Assembly: GCF_024713945.1 (NCBI RefSeq)
Contig: NC_134680.1
Location: 1,326,001-1,390,000, forward strand
Origin: Dermatophagoides farinae
Lineage: Eukaryota; Arthropoda; Arachnida; Sarcoptiformes; Pyroglyphidae
Direction: 5' to 3'
Length of the DNA: 64,000 bases
Shown: positions 51,566-64,000 of the stretch, in pieces
How positions within the stretch are numbered: the first letter of the stretch is position 1
Layout of the letters: each line of letters begins with the position of its first letter
The notes under the pieces: model-generated
The model's database searches: none
What the model was told of the DNA's origin: nothing
The model's input: the letters and a program-made list of their open reading frames with translations, nothing else
Made by a program: the position numbers and the translations under genes

Positions 51566-54537
51566 TTCTTTCTTAATTATCAAATAATAAATGAAAATCA
51601 TTTTCATTTCAACTATCAACTTGAATTTCTAAACTCACAACTTTGAAACATACATCACTCAGCTAGGTTATGATGATGGATTGCTTCGAGATGAAAATCC
51701 AAGCAATCTCTTTTATTTTGTCAAATTCTTTTCAATTTTTTTTTTGTTGCCAAAAAAAAAATCTAATAGTTTATAAACTACTTAAGCTTTTCATTCATTA
51801 TTTCATTGAATGTTTCATGTTTGTTGTCGGTTAATTTTTTTTGTTGTTGTTTTTTTTTGTCTTTTTTTTGTTTTTTGTTTTTCTGTTTATTCACAAATTA
51901 TAATACCTATTAAGCTTAAAAAATTCATCAACATTCTTCATATTGCCAACCAACTAACAAAACGAAAGACTTGTTGTTGTTGATATTCTAAAAATAAAGA
52001 AATAAAAAAAAACTAAAACAATTTTAATGACAAAACCAGAAAATAAAAAATAAAAAATAAAACAGAAGAAGACAGACAAGTTCTTTTTTCGACTAAAAAA
52101 AAATTGTAGAATTTATGATTCCATTCTTTGAAAATGATGATCGGTCGATTTACAATGATTTCATTTTCTCGTAAATAATGATGACGACGATCGTCAATCA
52201 TAATTTGACATAGAATTCTTTAATGTGAAGGTACGAACTAAATGAAATGAATGATTATGATTGATTGATTGTCTTGTTCATCATAAATCGATATATGAAT
52301 AAATGTCAAATGTTCTTGCTTGGTTGTTTTTTTTAATTTTTTTTTTGTCTGATGTTTTTTATTTTCTTTGGAGAAAGAAATTTGTTTTGTTTTGTTGTTG
52401 TTCTTTTTCTTCTGTCAATTTTGTTCAGAAATTTTTTTTCTTACCATCATCCATTTCTTAAAAATGAATAATGATAATTAATTATGTAAAAAAAATGAGA
52501 ATTTTTAAACGAGGAAATAAAACAAGAATTATTCGCACAACAACAACAACAACAACAACAATGACGACAACGACAACGGCGAGATTTTTTTTGACATTTA
52601 TATAAATCTAAATTCTGGTGAATGGTGGTCTAATTTTTTTTCTTCTTCCATGTTTTTATGCATGAATGAAAGATTCAATGTAATAAAGGTGAATGAATAA
52701 ATTTTTTTTTTTCGTTTGGTTTCCGGTTCGATTTCATTTTTTTTTTTTTTTTTTTGGTTACATTGAACATTTTTGTTGAATTTTTCATTTGAATGGCTAT
52801 AATGTTGATGACATTTTGCGATATTTACAATATATCACTCAATATTGATGTGTATATATCTAATCTATTATTGATATATATATTGGTTGATTAAATGTGG
52901 AAACGGAAAAAAACATTAATTTTTCTTTTCAATTTTATATGGCATCTCAATGTGGGCTGATCAACAACCAATATCCATATATGTCATAGTTATAGTAGTA
53001 ATAATAGAGTGGTATTGATGTGGGTGTCTAATCATTATTTATTTTTTGTTGTTGTTGTTGTTGTTGTTGTTTTTACTCAATTTCATTTTAAGTAAATGTA
53101 TGGCTGCTACTATTTGCTTCGTTGATGATATAAGACATACATACACACACACACGCAAAGAATTTGATTTAATTGATGAAAATTGATCACTTGTCACCAG
53201 AATAGATTAGGCTTAAAGGTCGAGAAGGACAAAAAAATTTTTTGTTTTTTTTTTGGTTTAATTTGTTAAACTCGCCTAATTATATTATAGTCAGTTAAAA
53301 AATTTTTTGTTAGGTGAGAAAATTCGGTCTTGTACACCCTACAACAGAATCTTACGAAAATCCATCAACAATGTTGATTTTTTTTTTGACAAAAATTCAT
53401 TTTTCATTATTCATTATCATTCAAACCGTAATAATTTGGACAATTTGGTCATTCATTCAATTTTTTAAATATTAATAATAATAATAATAATAATTTGAAT
53501 AATCAATATATAATATATAATAGTAGAACATCAAATATAATCATCATCAATAATAATCAATATATATATAGACATATAGATAGTATATAATCAATAATCA
53601 ATAATTATCATATCCACGTACACGTGTTTTTTTTTGAATTATTATACGTAGATATAGAGATTTTATCGAAAAAAAAAATTTTTGAGACAAAAGGTATTGA
53701 TGTACGCGTGAGTGTGTGTGTGTGTAGACAAGTTAAGACAAATTTGGTAAATCTGGACAAACAATTACGCAAAAAAAAAGAAAGAAAAATAACATGAAAA
53801 TTTTTCAGTTTAATTCAAAAAATTCAAAAAAAAAAAAAATGTTTCTGGAATGTTTGCCAATAGATGTGGGTGTGGTGGGTGTATTTGATGAGTGATTGAG
53901 TGGAAACAAACAGACAAACAAACAAACGACAACAATGAAAGATATAAAGTGAGGCAAGTAGGAGTTTTACCAAAAAAAAAAAAAAAAATTGGGCAATGGT
54001 GTCGAATGTTTTGAATTTTGAAAAATTTTTAAAATTTTTTTTCCATTAAAAAAAATAATGGTAACAAAAATATAATAATTTATATCATCATATATCAAAA
54101 AAAAAGTGAAAAAAAAACATCATCGAATGAGATAATCAAAACATTTTAAAATTACCTGTGTGCGCAGGTTTTTTTCATTAAAATAATAATAATAAATATT
54201 TAAATTTGTTTTCTTTATATAAAATAACGAAATAAGAAATCAATGAATATTTTGTTAGGTTTTTTTTTTGTTTTGTTTTTCATTATAGAAAATATATAAT
54301 ATACATAAACAATTTTTATGGCAATGCTCATAATTGATGATGATTGTACTGATTTAGTTTAGTTTGGTTTAGTTCATTTGTTGTTTTGTTTTGTTTTTTT
54401 TTTTTTTTTTTGGGTTTAATGAATTCTCTCTGTGTGTGTGTGTGTGTGCGTGTTTTATGAATTATTTTTTTTTCTCATTTGTTCCAATATGAAGGGTATA
54501 TTTGAGGGAGGAATTGCACGTTATTTTTTATTTTGTT
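51566..54537. other. convergent intergenic region (3' ends of VMAT and EGR)
   Basis: About 3 kb between two genes that point at each other, so it should hold both 3' UTRs. Minus-strand TTTATT signals occur close to the EGR stop (54527-54532) and further left, and ATTTA-type motifs lie near 54180-54210, as expected for an unstable immediate-early mRNA. T- and TTG-rich tracts occur near 51838-51890 and 53047-53072. A TG tract is near 54430-54450. No exon was recognised. Confidence 0.5.
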
Positions 54538-57126
<2,589 letters not shown>

Positions 57127-57324
57127 CTATATATTTTTCATTGGTTAAATATGGAAAAAGAGAGAAAAAAGAGATTATAATCCGGAATTTATTCGCGCAA
57201 AAAAAAACAACAACAACAACAAAAAGATATTTTGGCCAACAGAAATTCTGTTCCGGTAATTCGATTCGTAATTATATTATTTTAGTGCATCAAATGTGAA
57301 AATTCTTCTATGAAAAAAAAAACT

Positions 57325-57368
57325 TCAAAATAGTCATGAATCAAAGAAGTGATTCATGACTATTTTGA
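57325..57368. repeat. perfect 19-base inverted repeat with 6-base loop
   Basis: Left arm TCAAAATAGTCATGAATCA (57325-57343), loop AAGAAG, and right arm its exact reverse complement (57350-57368). It is unlike the microsatellites around it. It could form an RNA or cruciform hairpin. It is short for a microRNA precursor, and I see no second pairing layer. Confidence 0.8.
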
Positions 57369-57749
57369 GCATCATCACCAACAAAAAAAAACATTAAAAT
57401 ATTATAATTCAACAGTAAGAATTAAAGAACAAATAAAAAAAAGTTAAGAAGACAAAATCCATTATGACTATGATGATGATTATCCCCTATGCCATCATCA
57501 TTATTATTATTATCATCATTAATCAACAAACAGTTTGTCGTTATGTTGACGAAAAAAAAAATATCTGTTGAAATTGTGTTATTTTTTCCACATACATCGG
57601 TTGTTGTTGTTGTTGTTGCGAACAAATTGTTTATTTTAGAATTAATTCTTGGCCAATCGGTATATGAACTTTACACAAAGAAAGAGAGCTAGATAGGTTG
57701 ACTGGCGTCGAATTCTTAACGGCGACAGTTTTCAATGAATAGAATAATT

Positions 57750-57750
<1 letters not shown>

Positions 57751-57781
<31 letters not shown>

Positions 57782-57791
57782 CGTGTGTGTT
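57751..57791. repeat. (CT)n-(GT)n compound microsatellite
   Basis: Thirteen CT units followed by an interrupted GT run, upstream of the EGR gene. Confidence 0.9.
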
Positions 57792-59339
57792 TGTCATGGC
57801 ATATTCTATTTATTTGATGATGATGTACTGTAATTATAATTAAAAAAAATAATTTAAATGAATGAAACAAACACGATTATTCGCCTCGTTTTATTTTCTA
57901 TTCGTTACTAGTCTTTTTTCTAAGTGTATGTAAAATGTTTGTTCATTCTTTATTTGTTGCACTTTTTGTTTGGTTTGATTGTATAAAAATTGTTTTCGAT
58001 GATATGGAAAATTTATTTTGCTACCATTTTATTATCTTCATTATTATTATTATTATTATCAAATAATGGATTTTTTTCTCTGTTCACCGGTTATCGCACA
58101 TTAAAAAAAACACAGAATGGTGAATAAATAGAATTTCATTCAGAATGGACATGTGATTTCCATTAATATCCAATTATATACTCTTACACCGGAACACACA
58201 CACACACACACACGATTCTTAAATGATTCTATATTGAGTTCAAAGTTTAAAGTTTATTACAATAATTTTTTTTACAAATTTTGTTGACACTTCTTTTTTG
58301 TTTTGTTTTGTTTACAATGTTTTATTCATTCACAAAATTACAACGTTTTTTCCCCTCTCTCTTTCTCTCTCTTTTTTTTTGCTTGCAAAGAAAAAAAGAA
58401 TTTTCCGCTTTTCTAACCAAATTGCCACATTCACGTATTCTAATGATGATGATGATGATGATGAAGAAAAAAGAAATTCGTCATCAACCACATCAATTCG
58501 ATAAGTTGGATGCCAATCCTCGAAAAAAAAGATGAAATAAAATAGCAAAAAAAGTGACAAATGTGACATATTATTACGAATACGAATTACGATGACACAC
58601 ACACACAATCGCACACTTGATTGTCAGAATCATGATCTTTCAGCCTGGCACCAAATTCTTGGATTCGGTAAATTTCTTTCAAAAACAACAACAACAACAA
58701 CAACAAAAACCGAAAAAAACACACTTGCTGTGTTAATCTCTTGTTTTGTTGCGTTTCGTTTCATTTCATTTCGAATCAAACAAACAAAAATAAAAAAATA
58801 AAAAACAGTAAGAAATTCTCGAGAGAATCTTTAAGAATTCAAGTGTGAAAAAAATAAAAAAATCCGAATTTCATGGATTTTTATATATGTTACTACCGAC
58901 AATGATGATTTTGGAATAATAATAAAATCCAAATGAAATAAAAAAATGAACAAAATGAAAATCGTTTTTTTTGTTTCTCCATATATTCCGAACATTTATA
59001 ACATCAATCATGTCTTGTGTGTTGTATGATGATGATGAAGAAAATTCACTCCAGAATTATTTTATTTTAAATCACATCCCAAATGACAATGATGAAATAT
59101 CGGGAGCCGGAGAAAGAGAGAGAGAGAGAGAGAGTCAGAGAGAGTGAGAGTGAGAAAAAGAAAAAGCCAATGAACATTTCACCAATGTAAGAAAAAAAAA
59201 TCCTTGTTCTTGTATTGATGATGATGGAAATAATAATTTGTCAAACATGGAAAAATTTAAGCTCCATCAAAATAAAATTTTCATTTTCATAAAACGAAAC
59301 GAAACTAAAAATGTTTTATGACTATGTTGTATGTGCGTG

Positions 59340-60002
59340 TTAAGTGCGCACCATAAAGAATCGTACAGAATATTCATCAACAATTAAACAAATATGGGTA
59401 CCGTTTGATAATGGTGATGATGATGATGATGATGATGAAAAATTTGTTGGTGGATTATCCAATGTTGTCGATATTGAACTTGCTGTAGATGGTGAAAGGG
59501 ATGATGATTGATAAGTAATTAAATCATTTGATAATGATGATGATGAATATTCTGGTTTAATTGAATCAACAAAAAATTCCAAATAAACATAATCATCAAT
59601 TGGTGTTTGACGATTATGATGATTATGATGACATGACAAATCTGAACGATTTATCATTCTATTTCCTGTTTTATTTAAAGATTTCTTGGAATATGGATAA
59701 AAACATGAACCAATTGTAGGTGTAATTGTTGCTGTCGATGACGATGTCGATGATGTCTGTATGTTAGATGTTTGACCATAAAAATAATCAAATTCATTCA
59801 TTGATGGATCTAATGATGGTGAATCAATAGTGGTAAACATTTGATGATATGGATAATGATGATTCTGTAATGATGATATTTCATTTGATGAATCATCCGT
59901 TACACGATGATTATGATGATGATGATGATGATGATGATGTAAAAATTCCAATATAGCTGGTGATTTGGTATCCAAATCGATTGGTGATAAACATTGAGGC
60001 AT
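59340..60002 (-). CDS. probable coding exon or gene of unknown function (possible EGR 5' exon)
   Basis: A 220-residue frame starts at an ATG with a good context (AATAATGCC) at 60002 and begins MPQCLSPIDLDTKSPAILEF. It has a His run (about residues 19-30), S/T-rich stretches, a FDYFYGQTSN segment and DYVYLEFFVDSIKPEYSSSS with a SUMO-type IKPE. The composition is like the transactivation part of the EGR protein downstream on the same strand. No Pfam-type domain is recognised. The last 20 residues after SPLSNG look non-coding and a weak donor G|GTACCC sits there. It may be the first coding exon of the EGR gene or an independent transcription regulator; I cannot decide from the sequence. Confidence 0.5.
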   Translation of the reverse strand: MPQCLSPIDLDTKSPAILEFLHHHHHHHHHNHRVTDDSSNEISSLQNHHYPYHQMFTTIDSPSLDPSMNEFDYFYGQTSNIQTSSTSSSTATITPTIGSCFYPYSKKSLNKTGNRMINRSDLSCHHNHHNRQTPIDDYVYLEFFVDSIKPEYSSSSLSNDLITYQSSSLSPSTASSISTTLDNPPTNFSSSSSSSSPLSNGTHICLIVDEYSVRFFMVRT

Positions 60003-61962
60003 TATTATTCGATTGAAAAAAACATTCGTAATGTCAAGGAAACAAAACAAAATAAATTCAAGAGAGATTTATGAAATCTGAGAAAAATTTTGTAAAAATA
60101 ATCCGAAGCAGAAAAAATCAAAATCAAATCATTTTCAACGCGCACGTCGTACACACACACACACACACACACACTATTTACCACAATGACTATGATCTGA
60201 ATGGAAAAAAAAATCAAAAAAAAAAAAAAATCTTAGAGAAAAGATTTTGTGCGTATGCAACAGACGACATAAGAAACAACGAATCTCTCTTCTCACAACA
60301 AACAAACAAATAAACAACTACGAAAATAAAAAAAAAAACGAAAACAGAGAAAAAATCCTGAACCGTATGAATGGATGCTTGGCATCGACCATAGTGGATT
60401 AGCATCATCCAGAATTAATGCAATTTTTTTTTTGTTGTTGTTTTGTTATTAAATTCATTCAGTGTGATGTGTAAATGAAAACCTGTACCATACACACACA
60501 CACACACAGAGAGAGAAACATACAAAAGGTATGGAGGTAACATGCAGACACGCCTACTTAGGTTTGTCTGTAATATGATGTGAATAGGGTTTTTTAGAGT
60601 GTCCATGATGATGATGATGATTTTGTTATGATGATCAATGATTAGTCGATCAATCAATTCAAATCTATGATAATAAATGACAGATGTTGCAAAGAATTGT
60701 AAAGAATTTTATCATCATCATAATCATTGGAATGAATGATTAAACTAGTTCATCAATGAAGATGATGATGATGATGGTTGATGGATATGATATCATCATT
60801 CGATGATTCCTGTAATATAAAAAAAAACAACAACAACAACAATTGTCGGCATATAATATTTTGGGCAAAACATTCTTTAGATTCATTCATTTATTGCTGC
60901 TATATTCATCATTCCATCTCATGTCAATCTACATATGGATGGTGATGATGATAATAACGACAATAATGATGACCATCTGTTTACGATGTGTATGTTTAAT
61001 CAAGAATTTTTTAATGAAATTCTACCGGAATACCAATGAATTTAGTATTGATGGAAAATTTATTGGAAAAAATATCGATTGATATAAGAATTTGTTTGAA
61101 AAATTTCCATTTAATTCGATCGTTCCATGATTATTGTTACAGATGGTTGTGATTTTATTTTTTTTTGTTTTCAGAATTTTGAATAAAACACACATAAAGA
61201 AAGAGAGAGGACCGCGATATGGTCTCTTCATTTTATTTCATTCATTCAATGGCATTGGGCCGATTGCTGTTTGTGAAAGGTAATTATATTTTTTTTTTCT
61301 ATCAAGTCGAATTCAAGTCTTTATATTGCTTCTAGCTGAATTTTTCAAGTCCGAAAATGAGCGAGTGAGTGAGTGAGTGAATGAGAGAGAAAAGCTACAC
61401 CTAGTCAATCAAAAAAAATAAAAAATAAAAATGAATGAATGAAAAAAGCCTGCAACGATGTAATCATATCTTCCTGTGTGTGATATTACCTAAAATAGTA
61501 AAACCAAATCGTTTGTTTGTTCGTTGTTGCTGTTGTTGTTGTTGTTGTTGTTGTTGATGTTCAAAAATGAATTTGCAAGAAAATCAAATCCTCTGAAAAC
61601 ACTACAGGCAGGTATTATCATCATTATCATTATTATTGAATTGAAAGATGTAAAAGATTTAGGTGTTTTTTCTTCGTTGATGGAAAAAAAAACCAAAAAA
61701 AACCATCAAGTCATCAAGCTAGCAATCATCATATATGGTCCATAAGAAAAAATGAAAAAAAAGAAGATATTTATAACCCCATAACCAATGATGATGATGA
61801 TGTCCGGCGATTTTCAGTTTTTTTTTCTTGTTTGTTTGTTCACTGTGGAAAACATTAAATGTCCATATATGTCTTAATTGAATTCCGTATGCAATTTATT
61901 TATGTTTGTAAAAAATTGTTTGTCGTCATTATGATGATAATGATGGTGACAATGATAATGGT

Positions 61963-61994
<32 letters not shown>

Positions 61995-64000
61995 ATGTTG
62001 TTGTTGTTGTTGTTGTTGTTGTTTTTGTTGTGGTTGATGGTCAATATTGAATGCAATTTTTTCTTTTTATCTTTATGACACCATCTGACCATGATCTTCA
62101 TTTCAATTTTATCGATTTTTTTGAACATTTTTATTTTTTTTCATTTAAATTTTTCTAAAAAAAATTTACTCAAAAATTTCCAAACAACGGATATAGCTAT
62201 TTTATTGTTGTTCGGCGGTTGTTGCTCGAATTTTTCATACAGATTTCAATCAATTTTTTTTTTTTTTTTGGCAAAGTGAAACAAAAAGTTAGTAAGAATG
62301 GGAAAAAAAATAAATTTTCCATTTCAATCTTTTTCATCTGGCATCTCATGTGATCAAATGATGAAATCGATCATCATGATGCTCTGGTTTTTTTTTGTTT
62401 TGTACTTCACCATTCAATGTTTATGGACTCGTGTCCATAATCATCATTCCGATTCGAATAAAAAAAAATAGATAAAAAACTTTCGGAATAACGAGAAAAA
62501 AAAACATAAAAATTCGTGACCAATAAACGCTTTTTTTCTGTTTTATCAAGCGGCAAAAATCATGTTTCAAAAAAAAACGGCTTCATCACCGTATGTTGAT
62601 CATCAGCAGCATCTTGTTAATAGCGATGACTAATGACCGCGAACCATTTGAACAGTGAAAAAAAAATCATTTCAGGCCGATTATAATCATCATCATCATC
62701 CATAAATCGAGACTTGTCTTATCGATTTATCTGAAACAATAACTAGAGTATGATGATGATAATGATAATAATGATGATGATGATCAGACATTTTAAAAGA
62801 AAATTTAGGAATCTTCATCCAATCCAACAACATATACAACACACAATGGCAATTAACAAAACAAAACAAAACAAAACAAAAACTAAATCTAGAATGTATG
62901 TTTAAATGATTGAAAACTGGATCGGAAAAAAAGATTAAGCCATCTCTATATAGATATATGTGAACTGAAAGCAAAAAAAAAAAAAAATCCAATGATAATC
63001 AACAAATTCGTGTTTTCATTTTGACTCGTGTGTCATTCATTCATTCATTTAATCAATCAATCAATCAATAATCATAGTGACTTGTTTAGAATTTTAAAAG
63101 AAAAGAAAAAAATTTTTAAAAAAACCGTATTGATAGAATAGGATAGGATTGATTTGTTTGAATCCATTGATCAAACATTAGCCAAGGGAAATGGCCACGC
63201 GAATGGCCACATGTTAAGATTATTATTATTGGGAGAGAGAGAGAGAGAAAACAAATTCACAATGTTAGATTTAATGAATGAAAATTGAATGTTTGATTTG
63301 TGTGTGTGTGTGTGCGTGTGCGTTTGTTTGTGGTGGTGATGAATGGAATTGAAAAAGATAAAAAATTAAATAAATTGTTATCAAACAATATGAGCAAGCA
63401 AACAAGCAAGCAAAATAAAAAGAATGTTTAGGAATTTCAATCCATCCGTAGTGTTTGGGTCAAAGGGCAAAATGTAGTCATAAATGACCACATTGTGATT
63501 ACATTTTTTTTTCGCCATCCACACTTACTTGCTAAATCAATAATTATTTTTTTTTCCTTTCAATATACACATAAACACATTATCATAAAGGTTAAAGGTG
63601 CAAATTTCAATAAATATATACAATTTAAATTTAAAAAAAAAATTCTTTTCATCAACATTGGCAATATATCGTTGATTTATTCATTCGATTAGATTGGATT
63701 CATTCATAAGAGAAAAAAAAATCAACCCATTTCAAAAGAAAAATTCAATTCAATTCAATTTTTGGTAAATTATCACAACAACTATCATGAATGTAAACAA
63801 ACAAATTAGAATACAAAATGTGTTTATTTATGTGTGTATGTGTTTGATGGACATACACCACCTAGTTCCGGTGCATTTTATTATACGAAAGAAAACCTTT
63901 TATTTTCTCTTATCAATTTCAAGTATGAGAGATATTATTTGATTGTTTTTTTCATTAATTTATCATTATTTTTAATGGATAAATTAATGGAAAATTTTTC
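60003..64000. other. simple-repeat-rich right end without supported gene
   Basis: Microsatellites dominate: CA at 60150-60174, TTG at about 61526-61557, GAT then TTG at 61963-62024, AAAAC at about 62857-62882, and TG at 63299-63320. One possible plus-strand exon ends at a GTAATT donor near 61280 (see findings). Other open frames are poly-H/poly-N/poly-I translations of the repeats. Confidence 0.5.
61963..62024. repeat. (GAT)n-(TTG)n compound triplet repeat
   Basis: About ten GAT units followed by about nine TTG units. Both triplets are the dominant microsatellite types of this genome. Confidence 0.9.

Overview
The window is AT-rich, intron-containing animal DNA and most likely comes from an astigmatid (house-dust-mite-like) mite. 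Three things point there. Introns are short (about 45-140 bases, GT-AG) and the coding genes are compact. Non-coding DNA is saturated with A-runs and CAA/TTG, GAT/ATC, CA/TG and GA/TC microsatellites. Two neighbouring genes encode small secreted helical proteins that resemble the mite group 5/21 allergen type. The species cannot be fixed from the sequence alone.

Layout. Bases 1-7795 hold no gene I can support. Bases 7796-9225 (+) hold a three-exon, 428-residue multi-pass membrane protein resembling arthropod gustatory receptors. Bases 9226-33160 are a gene-poor block of about 24 kb. Its one clear structural feature is a 2-kb foldback repeat at 30193-32493: two inverted arms of a roughly 50-base tandem repeat, a hAT-like terminal end (CAGGGGTCGGCAACC on the minus strand, ending at 32271), and a near-identical ~220-base direct repeat on both sides. 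At 33278-33359 (-) there is a typical signal-peptide exon ending in a phase-1 donor, so the gene-poor block may be intron of a minus-strand gene.

From 36 kb the window is gene-dense. Two secreted helical-repeat proteins (36005-36721 and 37421-38187, both -) are followed by a RAD54 recombination motor (38490-40867, -). RAD54 is head-to-head, 221 bases apart, with a PIH1D1-like R2TP co-chaperone gene (41089-42076, +). A diverged tandem copy of the PIH1 gene follows (42417-43333, +), then a WDPCP/fritz planar-polarity and ciliogenesis gene (43584-45480, +). The WDPCP reading frame is broken by a +1 shift near 44005-44018 that no GT-AG intron can explain. An 11-exon vesicular monoamine transporter (49137-51565, +) comes next. 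An EGR-family three-zinc-finger transcription factor (54538-57003, -) follows, with a further probable coding exon or gene upstream of it (59340-60002, -). The right end, 60-64 kb, is simple-repeat DNA without a supported gene.

Functionally the genes are a mixture: chemosensation, secreted proteins, homologous recombination, chaperone-assisted complex assembly, planar polarity, monoamine storage and activity-induced transcription. The only neighbour relationship that looks meaningful is the RAD54/PIH1D1 divergent pair, because R2TP helps assemble the PIKK kinases of the DNA-damage response. I found no tRNA, rRNA, CRISPR or viral element.
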